Shown here: one piece after another, positions 46,330-56,192 of the stretch
Layout: every line of letters starts with the position of its first letter
Numbering within the stretch: the first letter of the stretch is position 1
From: Stomorhina lunata
Taxonomy: Eukaryota; Arthropoda; Insecta; Diptera; Rhiniidae
Length of the DNA stretch: 64,000 bases
Direction: 5' to 3'
Assembly: GCA_933228675.1 (NCBI GenBank)
Contig: OW121740.1
Location: 127,545,630-127,609,629 of the forward strand
Translations under genes and position numbers: made by a program
Notes under the pieces: model-generated
Database searches by the model: none
Told to the model about the DNA's origin: nothing
The model's input: the letters and a program-made list of their open reading frames with translations, nothing else

Positions 46330-47055
46330 TAACGTAGTATTGTATAGAAAATTTTCCAATATACAAATAATACTGAATTCACCTTTTTTACTAAAATTGT
46401 TATATCTCTGTTAAAATGTTTCCGATTTTAATTAAAGTACTCTTGTTTTACAAAATGGTAACCATGATTTTTTTTAAGTCAAAATATATTAGGTCTTCTG
46501 ATAAATTTTACGAAAAAAAATCTTCCGAAGTTGAAAAAATCGAAAAACAAAAAATAAAATTTTAACTTCAGCGGAAAATATTTTTATGATAAATTAGTCA
46601 TGTTAAAAAAAGGTCTTTACGAAGTGAAAGCCTATTTTGTTTTCTGTCGAAACACATTTTAAAATTTAAAATCGATGTAAAAATGACTCAGTTAAGCCTT
46701 CTTTTCTCCGCTAAGTCCAAAAAAATTGTTTTTTATCGATAACTTTCGATTTTGAGGGTATATCGAAAATTTTAAAAATGGTAAAATGATCTTCTAACCT
46801 ATTTCTACTGGTTGAGCTTGGTTTCGTTCCGAGTGTTTTTTCACTGTATCAGAGTGTTATTTGATCAAAATTTAATAAAATATTTGCTCTTGCGTGGTCA
46901 CATTAGGAAAATTTTTATTTGCTGGCAAATGATTTTGTTTTGTTCAAATCAACATGTTTCTTGTTTGAACCTCAAAAATATTTTGTGGTCAGACAACGAG
47001 GATCAAATATTTGATAATTTCGATTAAATGTTTAATCAATGTGACCGTAGCTTAA

Positions 47056-47330
47056 CAAAGAACAAAAATTGTATACACAAAAACATTCCCCGTTTTTGTT
47101 TAATTAAGATTTTATGTCGCTTCCGATCAAAAATTTTTCCTGTCGCTTGCGATCATTTTAATCTAAGGGCTCGATGTGTTAAAAACGGTATTAAAATGTG
47201 TTTAGTGTAATACAATTTTTCATCGGTTTAACTAAGAGTACCTGGTTGACCGAGCCTTGTTCGGAGCTTTTCAAATTTTTAACTTTTCATATATTTTATT
47301 TTAAAAAGTACTATGTACCCCCGTGCGTTG
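47056..47330. other. Short spacer, no gene seen
   Basis: No recognisable domain. A GTCGCTTCCGATC / GTCGCTTGCGATC pair at about 47,115 and 47,141 is a small direct repeat. Confidence 0.45.
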
Positions 47331-47950
47331 CTGCGCCACCAATTAAAATAAATTTAAAGGAAAGACATTACACAAATATCCAATTAATTTTGAATAATTT
47401 TATTCATTTTGTCCAATCAACACTTGATCATGTGTTGTTCATAGTTTACAATTCAATGCATTTTGAATAAATTTGGAAATTGGTCATAGCAACTTAGAAA
47501 CCTTCGTGGACTTTGCTAAAATGCACGTTTTACGAATCAATTAATTTTAAATAATTTTCTGGAGCACCACCTGTCGGACGTTGTTCATACCAATTAAGAG
47601 ACCTTCGTCGGCTCATGCGCAACAACTTTGTCAAAGATCATAGCGATACCAAATATACACCTTACTATTTAATTAGCTTTGAGTTATTTTCAGTGGCGCC
47701 ACCTATAGGAAAATGATCATATCTTTTAAAAATTTCTCCGGCTCATTTGTAACAGTTTTGCTGAAGATCATAGCATAATCATATGTACAGTTTTCGATTT
47801 AATTAATTTTTATTAAATTTTCAGTGGCGCCCCCGTCGAGAAATAGTCATATCAACTTAAAAACCTACGTCCGCTCATGCGCAACTTCTTTGCTAAAGAG
47901 CATAAAATGATCAAAAGCATAGTTTAATATTTTATATACATATTTTTGTT
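47331..47950 (+). repeat. ~131-bp imperfect tandem repeat
   Basis: Units are marked by CTGGAGCACCACC (47,559), CAGTGGCGCCACC (47,691) and CAGTGGCGCCCCC (47,822), 131-132 bp apart. Each is followed by a GTCATATCA-like stretch, CGTCxGCTCATGCGCAAC and TTTGCTAAAGATCATA. An earlier relative (GCGCCACC at 47,333) is more diverged. The units differ by point changes, so the array is old. Confidence 0.8.
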
Positions 47951-47959
47951 AAAAAATAG

Positions 47960-48370
47960 CCAATTTCTTCCCCTTTTTATCCCCTTATTTGAAAAAAGTT
48001 CCATATGCATATTTGGAACTTTTTTTGTTCCAGTTGAATTCGTTACATTTTATAAGAACGCAGTTAACATATTGTTCCTATTCATATAACTTTATGAGAT
48101 GTTAAGTTTTCATTTTATCACTTTTTACCCATTTTAGCCTCCGAAATCAAAAAAGTACCAAATACGTGTTCAATATTTTTTTCACATTTATTGATTTCAG
48201 TACAACGTTCCTTTCTGTATTCATTGGTTCAAAAGATAAGAGTGGGTTAAAAATAGTACCAAAAAACATTTTTTACCCCCTATTGGGCATAGTTTCAGAA
48301 AAGTACCAAACACATGTCCACTTATTTTTATAGCTGTTTAAAACGTAATTTAAATTTTGTTTCTATACCT
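47960..48370 (+). repeat. ~150-bp imperfect tandem blocks (AAAGTACCAAA)
   Basis: Three diverged blocks: GAAAAAAGTTCCATATGC (about 47,990), TCAAAAAAGTACCAAATACG (about 48,147) and CAGAAAAGTACCAAACACAT (about 48,296), each preceded by a TTTTTACCC-like stretch. It directly follows the 131-bp array and precedes the dispersed repeat copy. Confidence 0.65.
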
Positions 48371-48399
48371 ATTACTTAAGGAGATAACGCGACAAAACT

Positions 48400-48983
48400 T
48401 TCAAAAGTCCCTTAGTCTGCAAAAAAAAAATAACTTAACCTCATATATAGCTTAGCAGATATCAGGAAATCAAAAAAGCTCTACAAAATCCAGTGTTTTT
48501 GATTTTCTTTGGACAAAAACTAAGTTGGCTCGGTTTTGCTCGGTGCTCCCACCATAACCATGTGAAAGGTGAAAGTCTCATCTTCATACTGCGCGAAAAA
48601 AATTCACCGAACCAATAGATGTGTATCGAATTTTATCAAATTCTGTTGAGAATTTCGGCTTATATTAGGAAGAAAAATAAGTGAAAAATGGGGGTCCTAA
48701 GCATATACCCTAAGGTGTAGACGGATTTCAACCAAAATTGGTTGAGCTCTTTGTTGGATAAACTAATAGATGTGTGCCAAATTTTTTTTAAATTCAGTTC
48801 AGAATTCCGGCTTATACATTGAGAACAATAATAAGTTAAAAATGGCGACCCAACACAGGAACCCCAAGGAGTCGACGGATTTCAAAATTTTTTTGAAAAC
48901 TGAACAATCTACAAAATTTCATCGTTGTAGGGTTACTCCTCTATTTTTTCCATTTCGATATACGAAGAAATACCACTATGCGA
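48400..48983 (+). repeat. Dispersed repeat, copy 2
   Basis: Homologous in order to 37,060-37,920 (TTTGGACAAAAACTAAGTTG, TCGGTTTTGCTCGGTGCT, GAAGAAATACCACTATGCG) and without the GGGGCC MITE, so it shows the empty site. It ends at the border of the LINE remnant. Confidence 0.8.
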
Positions 48984-49253
48984 CGTCCTCTTCCTTGCGG
49001 ATTCCAACGAAGCGCTAGTCGAGCAATGTTGATACTTGACCCTATCCATTGTCATTTCCGTTGACATACCCCTATAGAAGAAGCGATTTGATTTATCGCC
49101 TTAAGTAAATCTTCATTTTTTATGCGGTTCGGAAACCATATATTAAGGGTTTGCCTTAAGCATTTGTTTGCAAAGGTTTACAGGCGCTTATCGATGGCAT
49201 TTGTACGTTTCCAAGTTTCGCAGCCGTAAAACAGAATGAACTTGACATTCGAG
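48980..49253 (-). pseudogene. RTE/CR1-type reverse transcriptase C-terminal remnant
   Basis: The minus strand reads in one frame across about 90 codons with two stops: NVKFILFYGCETWKRTNA, TFANKCLRQTLNIWFPNRI, KNEDLLKAINQ, WIGSSINIARLALRWNPQGR. These are the conserved blocks after the polymerase core in insect endonuclease/reverse transcriptase LINEs (LLYGCETW, INKCLRxIL, WRWIGHxLR, ALxWNPQGKR). It is 5'-truncated, carries two stops (after DKRL and after CQRK), and is dead. Confidence 0.85.
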
Positions 49254-50098
49254 TTATATATACGTAACTTGTTTGTTGTTAATTGTTGCCGAGATTTCCA
49301 AACAGCTTGGAGAATGCAGATTCAAAGTATCAAAATAATTTGATTTTAAAAAATTAAAAATTTTGCTCAGTGTGATAGAAAATCTTTTAATAAATGAATG
49401 CATGAATTTTTGTGTAAAAACAGTTTTAAGTTTTTCTAATTTCGTTTTTATATCTCTAACCATAGGAGGAAAGTATATATATGGTTTGTTCTGTAAGGCA
49501 TTAGTCTGACTGACCTTAAAGTATAGCGATGTGCTCAGAATTACTTTTAAAGTTGACCCTTGAACTGTTTTAAATGCCATTAAAAGGTATATGAAATCAA
49601 GGTCTTTCAGAACCCTGGCTTTGGAAGTAGAAAAGGTCCAAGGAATCTTGTTAAGGCAAAAGAAGTCGAGCAACTCTTTCGAAGAGAGCCAAACACTTAG
49701 ATCAGAAAAGCAGCCTATATGGTTTGTGGACAAATAAGTTTTGTCCACAAAGCCACAGCTTATGCTGGGCTAAAGACATACACAGTTCAGAAAGTTTCAG
49801 ATCGCAATTCGGTAAAGAACTTGGAAGCATAAAATTTAGCGAAAAAATTCAAGACATGTTTTATATATTTTCATGTATCGAGAAGGAATCGAAAAAAATG
49901 GTTCTAGCTGTCAATGAATCAATAACAAAACTGATGATTTCTACAAGCTGGCAGTCTACACAAATTCGACCACATGTGATCGTTAAGAACTATTACTTCG
50001 ATGTTGTAAAATTTACCATGCTATATTGGACGCTCTATAAGCGTCTAAATGGACACTTCCACATGAAGATGAAGCTATTTTTAAAGTTTTTCAGATGA
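49254..50098. other. Unassigned region with two medium-length open frames
   Basis: A 164-codon minus frame (49,254-49,748) overlaps the start of a 124-codon plus frame (49,724-50,098), while one plus frame upstream has only three or four stops over 430 bp. Overlapping open frames on both strands suggest decayed coding sequence, perhaps a retroelement, but I recognise no domain. Neither frame is supported as a gene. Confidence 0.3.
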
Positions 50099-50379
50099 AG
50101 ACCTTACGAAAAATTTATGAACCACCCAGTAAAACTTTTCATTACCAAATAATGAGTTAAACAGTTAAACTATTGAACACGAACTACTTTCTCATTCGCT
50201 GTTTAAGTCATTACATTAACATGGGGATGTCATTGGAGGCAAGTACTTACCAATTGCAGAAAATTAATGACTTGAGTAAGCAATTTGAAAACAACAACAA
50301 CAACAGCAACAACTTTTTTGTTGTTGTTTTATTAAAAACATATATTTTTAAACGAAATACAAAATTTTTTTTTATGGTC

Positions 50380-50445
50380 CCATGGGGGCTCGAACCCAGA
50401 CCCTCCGACTGCTAGGCAGAGACTCTTCCACTGAGCTACTTCATA
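50380..50445 (-). other. tRNA-like module (Pol III A and B boxes), copy 2
   Basis: Same A box (TAGCTCAGTGG) and B box (GGTTCGAGCCC) as at 42,513-42,577, with small changes between them (CTCTGCC for CTATGCC). Preservation of both boxes in two separate copies is notable. Confidence 0.8.
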
Positions 50446-50970
50446 TGTTGAAAACTTAGCAGCTTATAATTAATATAAACAATTTTTATTTTTAGATTCA
50501 AAATCATGTGAAAATAACTTTGTTTTTCCCTGCTTTTTTTTGCTTTGTTGTAATTTTTGGAAAAATATTTTTATACGATTTTTTGTAATTATTTTAAAAC
50601 TTTTTTAAAATTATTTTAAAACTTAAACAATTTAAATCTTCTTTTTTGTATAAGTTTTTACATTAGATTGACTCTTACTTACTTAAATGTTACAACCTGT
50701 TAATGTCAAAGTCCGAGCATATTTTAGAATTCCATGGATTTCGATCTTGTTCGAATATTCTCCAATTTTATAGTCCAAGCTTTGAAAAAAGTTCCTCTAC
50801 TTTGTCTTTCTATCGAAGTTTCGGACATCCTCCTCTAAAATTAGGTAGTGGGACATTTCAATTCTAATTTTATCCTCTTCATTGTATTTTTTTTCAAGAG
50901 AGGGTTACTAGCCCGTAATCCTAACCCACTGTCGGAACATGTTAACTCACAGTATTAATTTGTATTAAAC

Positions 50971-51112
50971 TAGCTCCCCGGGTGATACCATGAGGAGGTG
51001 TATGTCCACAGTTGAGATGAAGGATGACCCAGATAAGTTGGGCTTACCAAGTTAAGACCAATTAGAATCGTGTTTGGTATTCAACATCCCCTAGATAATC
51101 AAAATTGACTCA
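50971..51112 (+). repeat. Dispersed ~140-bp repeat, forward copy
   Basis: Insertion inside copy 2 of the CCCAG element, with segments GATGAAGGATGACCCAGATA, GGGCTTACCAAGTTAAGACC and CAACATCCCCTA. Its reverse complement lies at 51,405-51,541. No ORF. Confidence 0.8.
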
Positions 51113-51404
51113 TGATGGTATTTTTCATTAACGTGAGTTAGTTTTACAAATTTTTTTTACAGAAGATAATATTTAAGTTCTTAAAATTCAAAAATCATTT
51201 AAAAAGACTCTTTTAATAAAAAAAAAACTAAAAAAAATTGTTGCCCTTGGTGGAATTTGAACCGGGGCCATTCAGTTTAAATTACCATCTTAATTACAAA
51301 TAAGTACTTCTGTAATAACTTATTATTTATTCGGATGGTATGTTGTAGTCGTTACAAGGTAACCAGTTATCAGAGTACTTGCCATTACCAAAGTTTTGCT
51401 GGGC

Positions 51405-51541
51405 AGTCATCGGTGTGATGTAGGGGATGTTGGATACCAACTAACGGTTCTTATTTGGTCTTAACTTGGTAAGCCCAGACTTATCTTGGTCATCCTTCAT
51501 TCAACTGTAGACACTGACTTCCTCGTGGTAGTGAGCTCATA
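51405..51541 (-). repeat. Dispersed ~140-bp repeat, inverted copy
   Basis: Reads TAGGGGATGTTGGATACC, GGTCTTAACTTGGTAAGCCC and GGTCATCCTTCATTCAACTG, the reverse complement of 50,971-51,112 with about 10-15% differences. It begins right at the end of the CCCAG element. Confidence 0.8.
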
Positions 51542-53190
51542 AGAACTCCTGAAAAAAAAAACAATTACTATGAAAAAGCCCCCCCTAATGTTAGAAGAGG
51601 ACGTCCAAAACTTTCACGTAAAATCTTTTTAATCTTGGCCTACGAAATTGGAGAACATACGCACTAGATCGAAGCGCATGGAGTTCTTACATATGCTAGG
51701 CCTTTGACCTTAACAGGTTGTAAATATAGGCCATTTTAGTAAGTAAGAACCATATGTAACAGTTAGAGGGTTATCAAAAATGTTAAACCACTAGATATAA
51801 AATTTCGTATTACACTTAAATATTGTTATTTGTGAGAGCGAAAAAAAACTATTTTTGATTTAATCGACGGAATGTCCTTAATTGAATTAATAAGGCATTC
51901 AGAAATTCTTGTTATAGATAGGAATGTAATGGAAATCTCATTGTTGTAAAGTATCACCCTGTGTTACAAAGATTCAGCAAGTCATTACCACTGTCTCTGA
52001 AAATTCCTTTTTATTTTGTTTATTTTTTTGCTTGAATTCTTTCTATTGGTATTATAGTTTGGCAGATAAGAGACTCTCCTCAACATACGCCAAAATATTA
52101 AGATGCTCATAAAACGTGCAACTTTGTGTCAGGAGACATAAAGAAAAAATAGTTAGCGCAAATAAAAGCAAATAAAACCCAACAAACAAAAGCAACAACT
52201 CAATAACTTAGATTAAACACGAGCCATTCAACAGCAGATGCAGCACAAATGAAACCGCATACAGTAGTAGTTGCTGCGTAATGTTGCAACAAAGTAATTT
52301 TCCTAATAAAAATAATCATCAAGATCATTATGAGTCTCTTAAATGTTTGCTGGTGTATAAAAGAAATATCTTCTCGTTTGTTATGAATGGGTTATGGTGG
52401 CATTTTAAACTTAAGAAAGAAAGAAATACAATTACTAAATTTATGATATGCGTGACGGACGCATGCGTACAAACAGTAGGAACAGGTAAAAGATGATCGC
52501 AGAACATTAAAGGCTTCTCAAATGAAAATCTCTCATGCCGGTAGGCAGGAGGAAAAGCTTTGTTGTAGGCAGTTTTACTGGTTTTGGAGATTCTACTAAA
52601 TCACTTAGGATTTTGCTTAAATAATTTTTATATTTTGGCAATAAATGGATGAATAAAATGGAAATGAATGAATCATATTTTCTCTTGACTCAGAAATATG
52701 ATATTTTAAGTAAATTTATCTTTAAAGAAAGTGTAAGACTTTCGCTATTTTGATAATTTTGCAATAAACCAAAATCAAATGTTTATTTTCTTTAGCCTCG
52801 TTTTTAATAGTTTAACAGTCAACCTCGTCCATAATTTATATGTTATTATTTAGTGTAAATGGACAGACATAAAGTTGGACTTAAAACATAAAAACACCGC
52901 CCATTAGCCTTTTTCTAACCCCCATATAGATAAACTTTTGTTACAATGCAAGTCACAGTGCTACTAACCCATAAATTGATTAGACAAAAAAAAAAAAAAA
53001 TCCAATTGATTACTTAGATCGTTCAAAGTTTAGATAAATTGGGGTAAGGATATATAAGTGTTCTAAATATATATCAACATTTTATTGAGACTGTTCCTTA
53101 CAAATTAACAGGTTTTTCGTTTACTTTCATCTGTAAGCGTTTTCGTTGATTTTCCTCTTGATCTCTAATATTGATAACTTTTGATATATC
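51542..53190. other. Spacer, no gene seen
   Basis: AT-rich. A 71-codon frame at 52,281-52,496 has no recognisable domain. It ends at the target site of the BEL element. Confidence 0.5.
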
Positions 53191-53236
53191 CCTACTGTTC
53201 ACACGGTGAACAAAAGTGAACTGTCACCCACCCTAA

Positions 53237-54070
53237 CGGAAAAACGGAAAGAGGCTCTTTGGATGTGGCATCTGTCAGGCTGACCACAGCATTATTGTTT
53301 GCAAAAAGTTTGCAAACTATAATTTGCAGCAAAAATACAAGGCCGTAGAGAGACATCATTACTGTTCCAATTGCTTGGCAAGAAACCATCTTGTAAAAGA
53401 TTGTAATAATCAAGCGCGGAGTAGAATTTGCCAGGAGAAGCACCATACGATGCTACATGCCCATTGGAAGATTCTACAGGAATACCAAGGATCAATGCGT
53501 CCTCCAAAGGTCAACAAACCCGTTAGGTCAACTGGAAAATCGTCGGCACCAATTCCTTCAACCTCAAGAGCTGCGGATCGGTCTATTAACCCACCGTCCA
53601 CAATGAACAAGATCTTCATCCCCACAGCTGAGGTCCACACCATGACCGAGGATGGTTCTGTTACAGTGAGGGCAATTGTCAACCCAAGCACCTCAACCTC
53701 TCGCATTTCGAAAACGTTTGTGGATGACTATAAATTAAAAACATTTGAAGTCGATAATGTCCCATATATTAAATTGACTATCACTCCAAATATGTCATCG
53801 TTGAGAAGATATGAAATATATATGATGATTACCAATGAGTTGCCCAAATATCCTTACCCGAAATCATTCAACGCATCCATTAATGACAAATTCGATAATT
53901 TGGCCCTGGCGGATCCACACTTTTATTCAAATGAACATTTTGAGATGGAACTTGGCGGCGATATCTATAGCTCCATCCTTAAATCCAATATTATACGTAT
54001 TGATGGTGGAAGCTTGATCGCCCAGGATTCGACCCTAGGATGGCTCATAATGGGCTCCTATTCCGGTTAA
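53237..54070 (+). pseudogene. BEL/Pao gag zinc-finger and A16-type protease fragment
   Basis: An open stretch of about 277 codons following a stop at the LTR junction, so it has no natural start. First come gag knuckles: CGICQADHSIIVCKKF, then HYCSNCLARNHLVKDC and ICQEKHHTMLH, the tandem C/H pattern of BEL/Pao gag. Next is the retropepsin region (IFIPTAEVHTMTEDGSVTVR), where the usual catalytic Asp position reads RAIVNPSTSTSRIS, so the aspartate looks lost. It ends with the family block LALADPHFYSNEHFEMELGG, DIYSSILKSNIIR and AQDSTLGWLIMGSYSG, and a stop at 54,068. There is no polymerase downstream. It is not functional. Confidence 0.9.
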
Positions 54071-54193
54071 CCCTTAAAGAAAACCCTAAGTATTTACTTA
54101 AAAATCATTCATTTACCCTTATTATACCCTTTACATCAGGATTTATACTAAAGTCCATTCCTTTTCTTATAGGTTTGTCACCGGCGGGGAGCA

Positions 54194-54940
54194 TGTTCAC
54201 ACGGTGAACAAAAGTGAACTGTCACCCACCCAACACTGTTGTATAACAGTTTCTACAAGAACTGCAAACTGCAACCAACTTCAGTGCGAATGCAGTGATA
54301 AATAGAAGAAAAATACTAATCGTTGTTCGTAAATCAACACGTAAGGTGAAAAAACTCTACCTGAAAGCTCGCTCTCTCGTTTATAATTTTATTAAAATTC
54401 CTAAGAAAATACTTATATTTTTAAATTGATTTAAAAACTTAAAGACTAAAAATAAATAGTCAAAGGATATTTAAAAATTAAATTAAAACTTAAACTAAAA
54501 GTTGTAATTAAAACTTAAATCTAAAGTTAAGTGAAAACATCTTTAAAAATTAAAAGTTACCTTAAATTGAATTAAAACTTAAAATCTAAAAGATATAAAT
54601 TAAAACTTAAACCCTATAAAAACTAAGTGATAAATTAATTATCCAAAATTTGTTTATTCAAGTTATACCTATGTAAAATAGTAAAATTTGCTAATTAAAA
54701 CTTAACCTAATTAAAATCTAAAATTTATAATATACCCTAAATATCTATTGCACCAAATTGTTTAACCTAACCTAAAACTAATCTATATAAAGTTCCCTAT
54801 ATATTTCCCAAATTCCCTATATACTAAACTAAAAGGGTCAATAAACATATAAAATAATTATAACGTTTTAAAAGAAATATATTGACTTTTATTTACTAAT
54901 ATCCAACCATAGTGCTATTTCCCTCTAACCCGTTTATACA
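54194..54940 (+). repeat. 3' LTR of the BEL/Pao element
   Basis: 747 bp from TGTTCACACGGTGAACA (itself a near-palindrome) to ...TTTATACA. The first ~37 bp are duplicated at 53,196, where the 5' LTR is truncated. The interior is rich in AAACTTAAA-type short repeats (54,420-54,620). Confidence 0.9.
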
Positions 54941-54964
54941 CCTACAGTCCTTTATACCAATATG

Positions 54965-55440
54965 ACCACTGGCCTAAGGCTTACTAAAAGTCAATGGATC
55001 GGCTTCTCAAAATTTCATGGAACATCCTGTTGTTCTAATATGCCTCTGGACTATTTCAGACACACTCTTAGCAGTAAGAGATTTTGTGTAGGCTTTTTTA
55101 AACCTCTCAAAGATATTGATAGTCGCCGATAATTCTAGTATTCTTATATGTTGACTCCCAGGTTTGAAAGATATCGAATCATTGAGACCAGTCTTTTGTT
55201 TAGTAATTTAATCGAAAGAATTAATCAAACAAAATGGGTTTTCATGACAAAGACTAAGCCAAAGTCTCTTATATATCCATCAGTTCCTTTAAGAGGTAAA
55301 GGTCCACAAAAAATTTGTTTAATTTCCGCTTGATCACCCTAACTTCGAATCAAAACTTATTGGCTTTTCCGATTTCATTATCGACCTTAGGCCATTTCCA
55401 ATCCATTTTTGAATTTTGTCCCTTTTTCGTAACACTGTAA
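54965..55440 (-). pseudogene. Possible retroelement integrase remnant
   Basis: The minus strand has in-order fragments such as FCGPLPLKGTDGYIRDFG (about 55,310-55,270), ATINIFERFKKAYTKS and AKSVSEIVQRHIRTTGCSMK (about 55,120-55,010), which faintly resemble the start and middle of a copia-type integrase core. Several stops interrupt it. This is pattern memory only. It could instead be unrelated coding debris. Confidence 0.3.
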
Positions 55441-56192
55441 CACAAGTTAAGAAATATAAAAAAAAGGAAAAAAAAAACATCTCACCAAAAAGCGTAAAAT
55501 TGTTAAAGAAAACTTATGAAGTTTAACCAAATTTGGCAAAATGTCAATTCATAAATGTTGCAGCCGCAAAAAGCAGCGGCAGCAATTTTGTGGTTGACAA
55601 TAATTTTGAATTTTTTTATGTTACTTCAACAAGTATTTTCAATTTATTTTTTTGTTTTACAACAATTCTATTGATATTTGAAATTGTTTTGAAGTCGTAT
55701 ATGTATTTATGTGTTTGTTGTATAACTCCAATGTTTGGTTACTTTTCATTCTTCTCAAGATCAAAGTCATTGTCGTCGGTCGGTCGATCGCTTTTTCTTT
55801 TTCAAGTTGTTTTGAGTTGTTTGGCTTATGAGTTTCTTGCGAAACGAAGCCAAGTTCAGGTCTTGGATGTTAAATGATTTCGCTAAATAGAGTTTCAAAT
55901 AAATATTTCTATAACATTAAAATCCCATAAAAAGTGTTTACAAATTTTTATTACAAGTTTATCATTCTTGAAATTGTTTTTGGCTTTAGAATGGAGACAA
56001 TACATCATAAACTGAAATGGAATCGATTGGGATGAATGAATGCCTTTGGGAGTTTTTGTGCGATATCAATTTGATTTTATTTTATGATTATTTATCGGTA
56101 TTTTATGGGTTGTGAGAATACGTTATGGATAAATAAGTGAAAATTGCCATAAATAAAGGTCGGTTTGAAAGTAGTGGGTTTAATAGAGGATG
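55441..56192. other. Spacer, no gene seen
   Basis: A 114-codon frame (55,533-55,877) begins with TTG rather than ATG and shows no domain. I do not support it. Confidence 0.5.

Larger units (their letters stand above)
44495..46790. mobile_element. 2.3-kb DNA element with long (~180-bp) inverted repeats
   Basis: The left end reads CGATATACCCTCAAAATCGA then AAGTTATCGATAAAAAAC. The right end (46,720-46,770) is its reverse complement with a single change over 50 bp. Weaker similarity continues inward to about 44,680 and 46,600 (AGGCCTAGCTAAGTCATTT against AGGCTTAACTGAGTCATTT). It contains a conserved ORF (45,001-45,288) and a MITE (45,832-46,329). It resembles a degraded terminal-inverted-repeat transposon. 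I cannot assign a superfamily. Confidence 0.8.
41770..47055. mobile_element. Probable outer inverted-repeat element enclosing a transposon nest
   Basis: The left edge (GGTACAGTCAGACTCATTAA, ACATTTAAATCAAATATTT, GTGGTCACAC, ATTTGATCAAATTTT) is mirrored on the opposite strand at the right edge (GCTACGGTCACATTGATTAA, ACATTTAATC, GTGACCAC, TTTTGATCAAAT). Similarity is imperfect over about 230 bp at each end. If real, the hAT element (42,091) and the long-TIR element (44,495) both inserted into this older element. Exact ends and target duplication were not resolved. Confidence 0.5.
50125..51403. mobile_element. CCCAGYAAAAC element with tRNA-like boxes, copy 2
   Basis: Near-identical to 42,259-43,395 over its whole length, including both ends (CCCAGTAAAACTTTTCATTA at 50,125; GTTTTGCTGGG ending at 51,403) and CA flanking both sides. 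It differs by an insertion of about 165 bp at 50,971-51,140. The short open frame that seems conserved between copies simply reflects DNA identity. Confidence 0.9.
53191..54945 (+). mobile_element. Internally deleted BEL/Pao LTR retrotransposon with 5-bp target duplication
   Basis: CCTAC flanks the element at 53,191-53,195 and 54,941-54,945. The 3' LTR (54,194-54,940, 747 bp) starts TGTTCACACGGTGAACAAAA and ends in TTTATACA. The 5' LTR is reduced to its first ~38 bp (53,196-53,233), after which the sequence jumps straight into gag. A purine-rich tract (GGCGGGGAGCA) lies just before the 3' LTR. Most of gag, the reverse transcriptase, RNase H and integrase are missing. The 5-bp duplication fits BEL/Pao. 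Confidence 0.92.

Noticed and set aside
42307..50415. Apparently conserved small ORF (MNTNY...) at 42,307-42,510 and 50,173-50,415
   Set aside because: The two frames lie in near-identical copies of one non-coding element. No excess of silent changes was noticed, and the frame runs into a CAACAG run.
42513..50445. Functional tRNA genes at 42,513-42,577 and 50,380-50,445
   Set aside because: A and B boxes are good, but no acceptor stem forms and the T stem is weak. Both lie inside a repeated mobile element, so tRNA-derived rather than tRNA genes.
55533..55877. 114-codon frame on the plus strand
   Set aside because: Begins with a non-ATG codon, has low-complexity hydrophobic content, and matches no domain.
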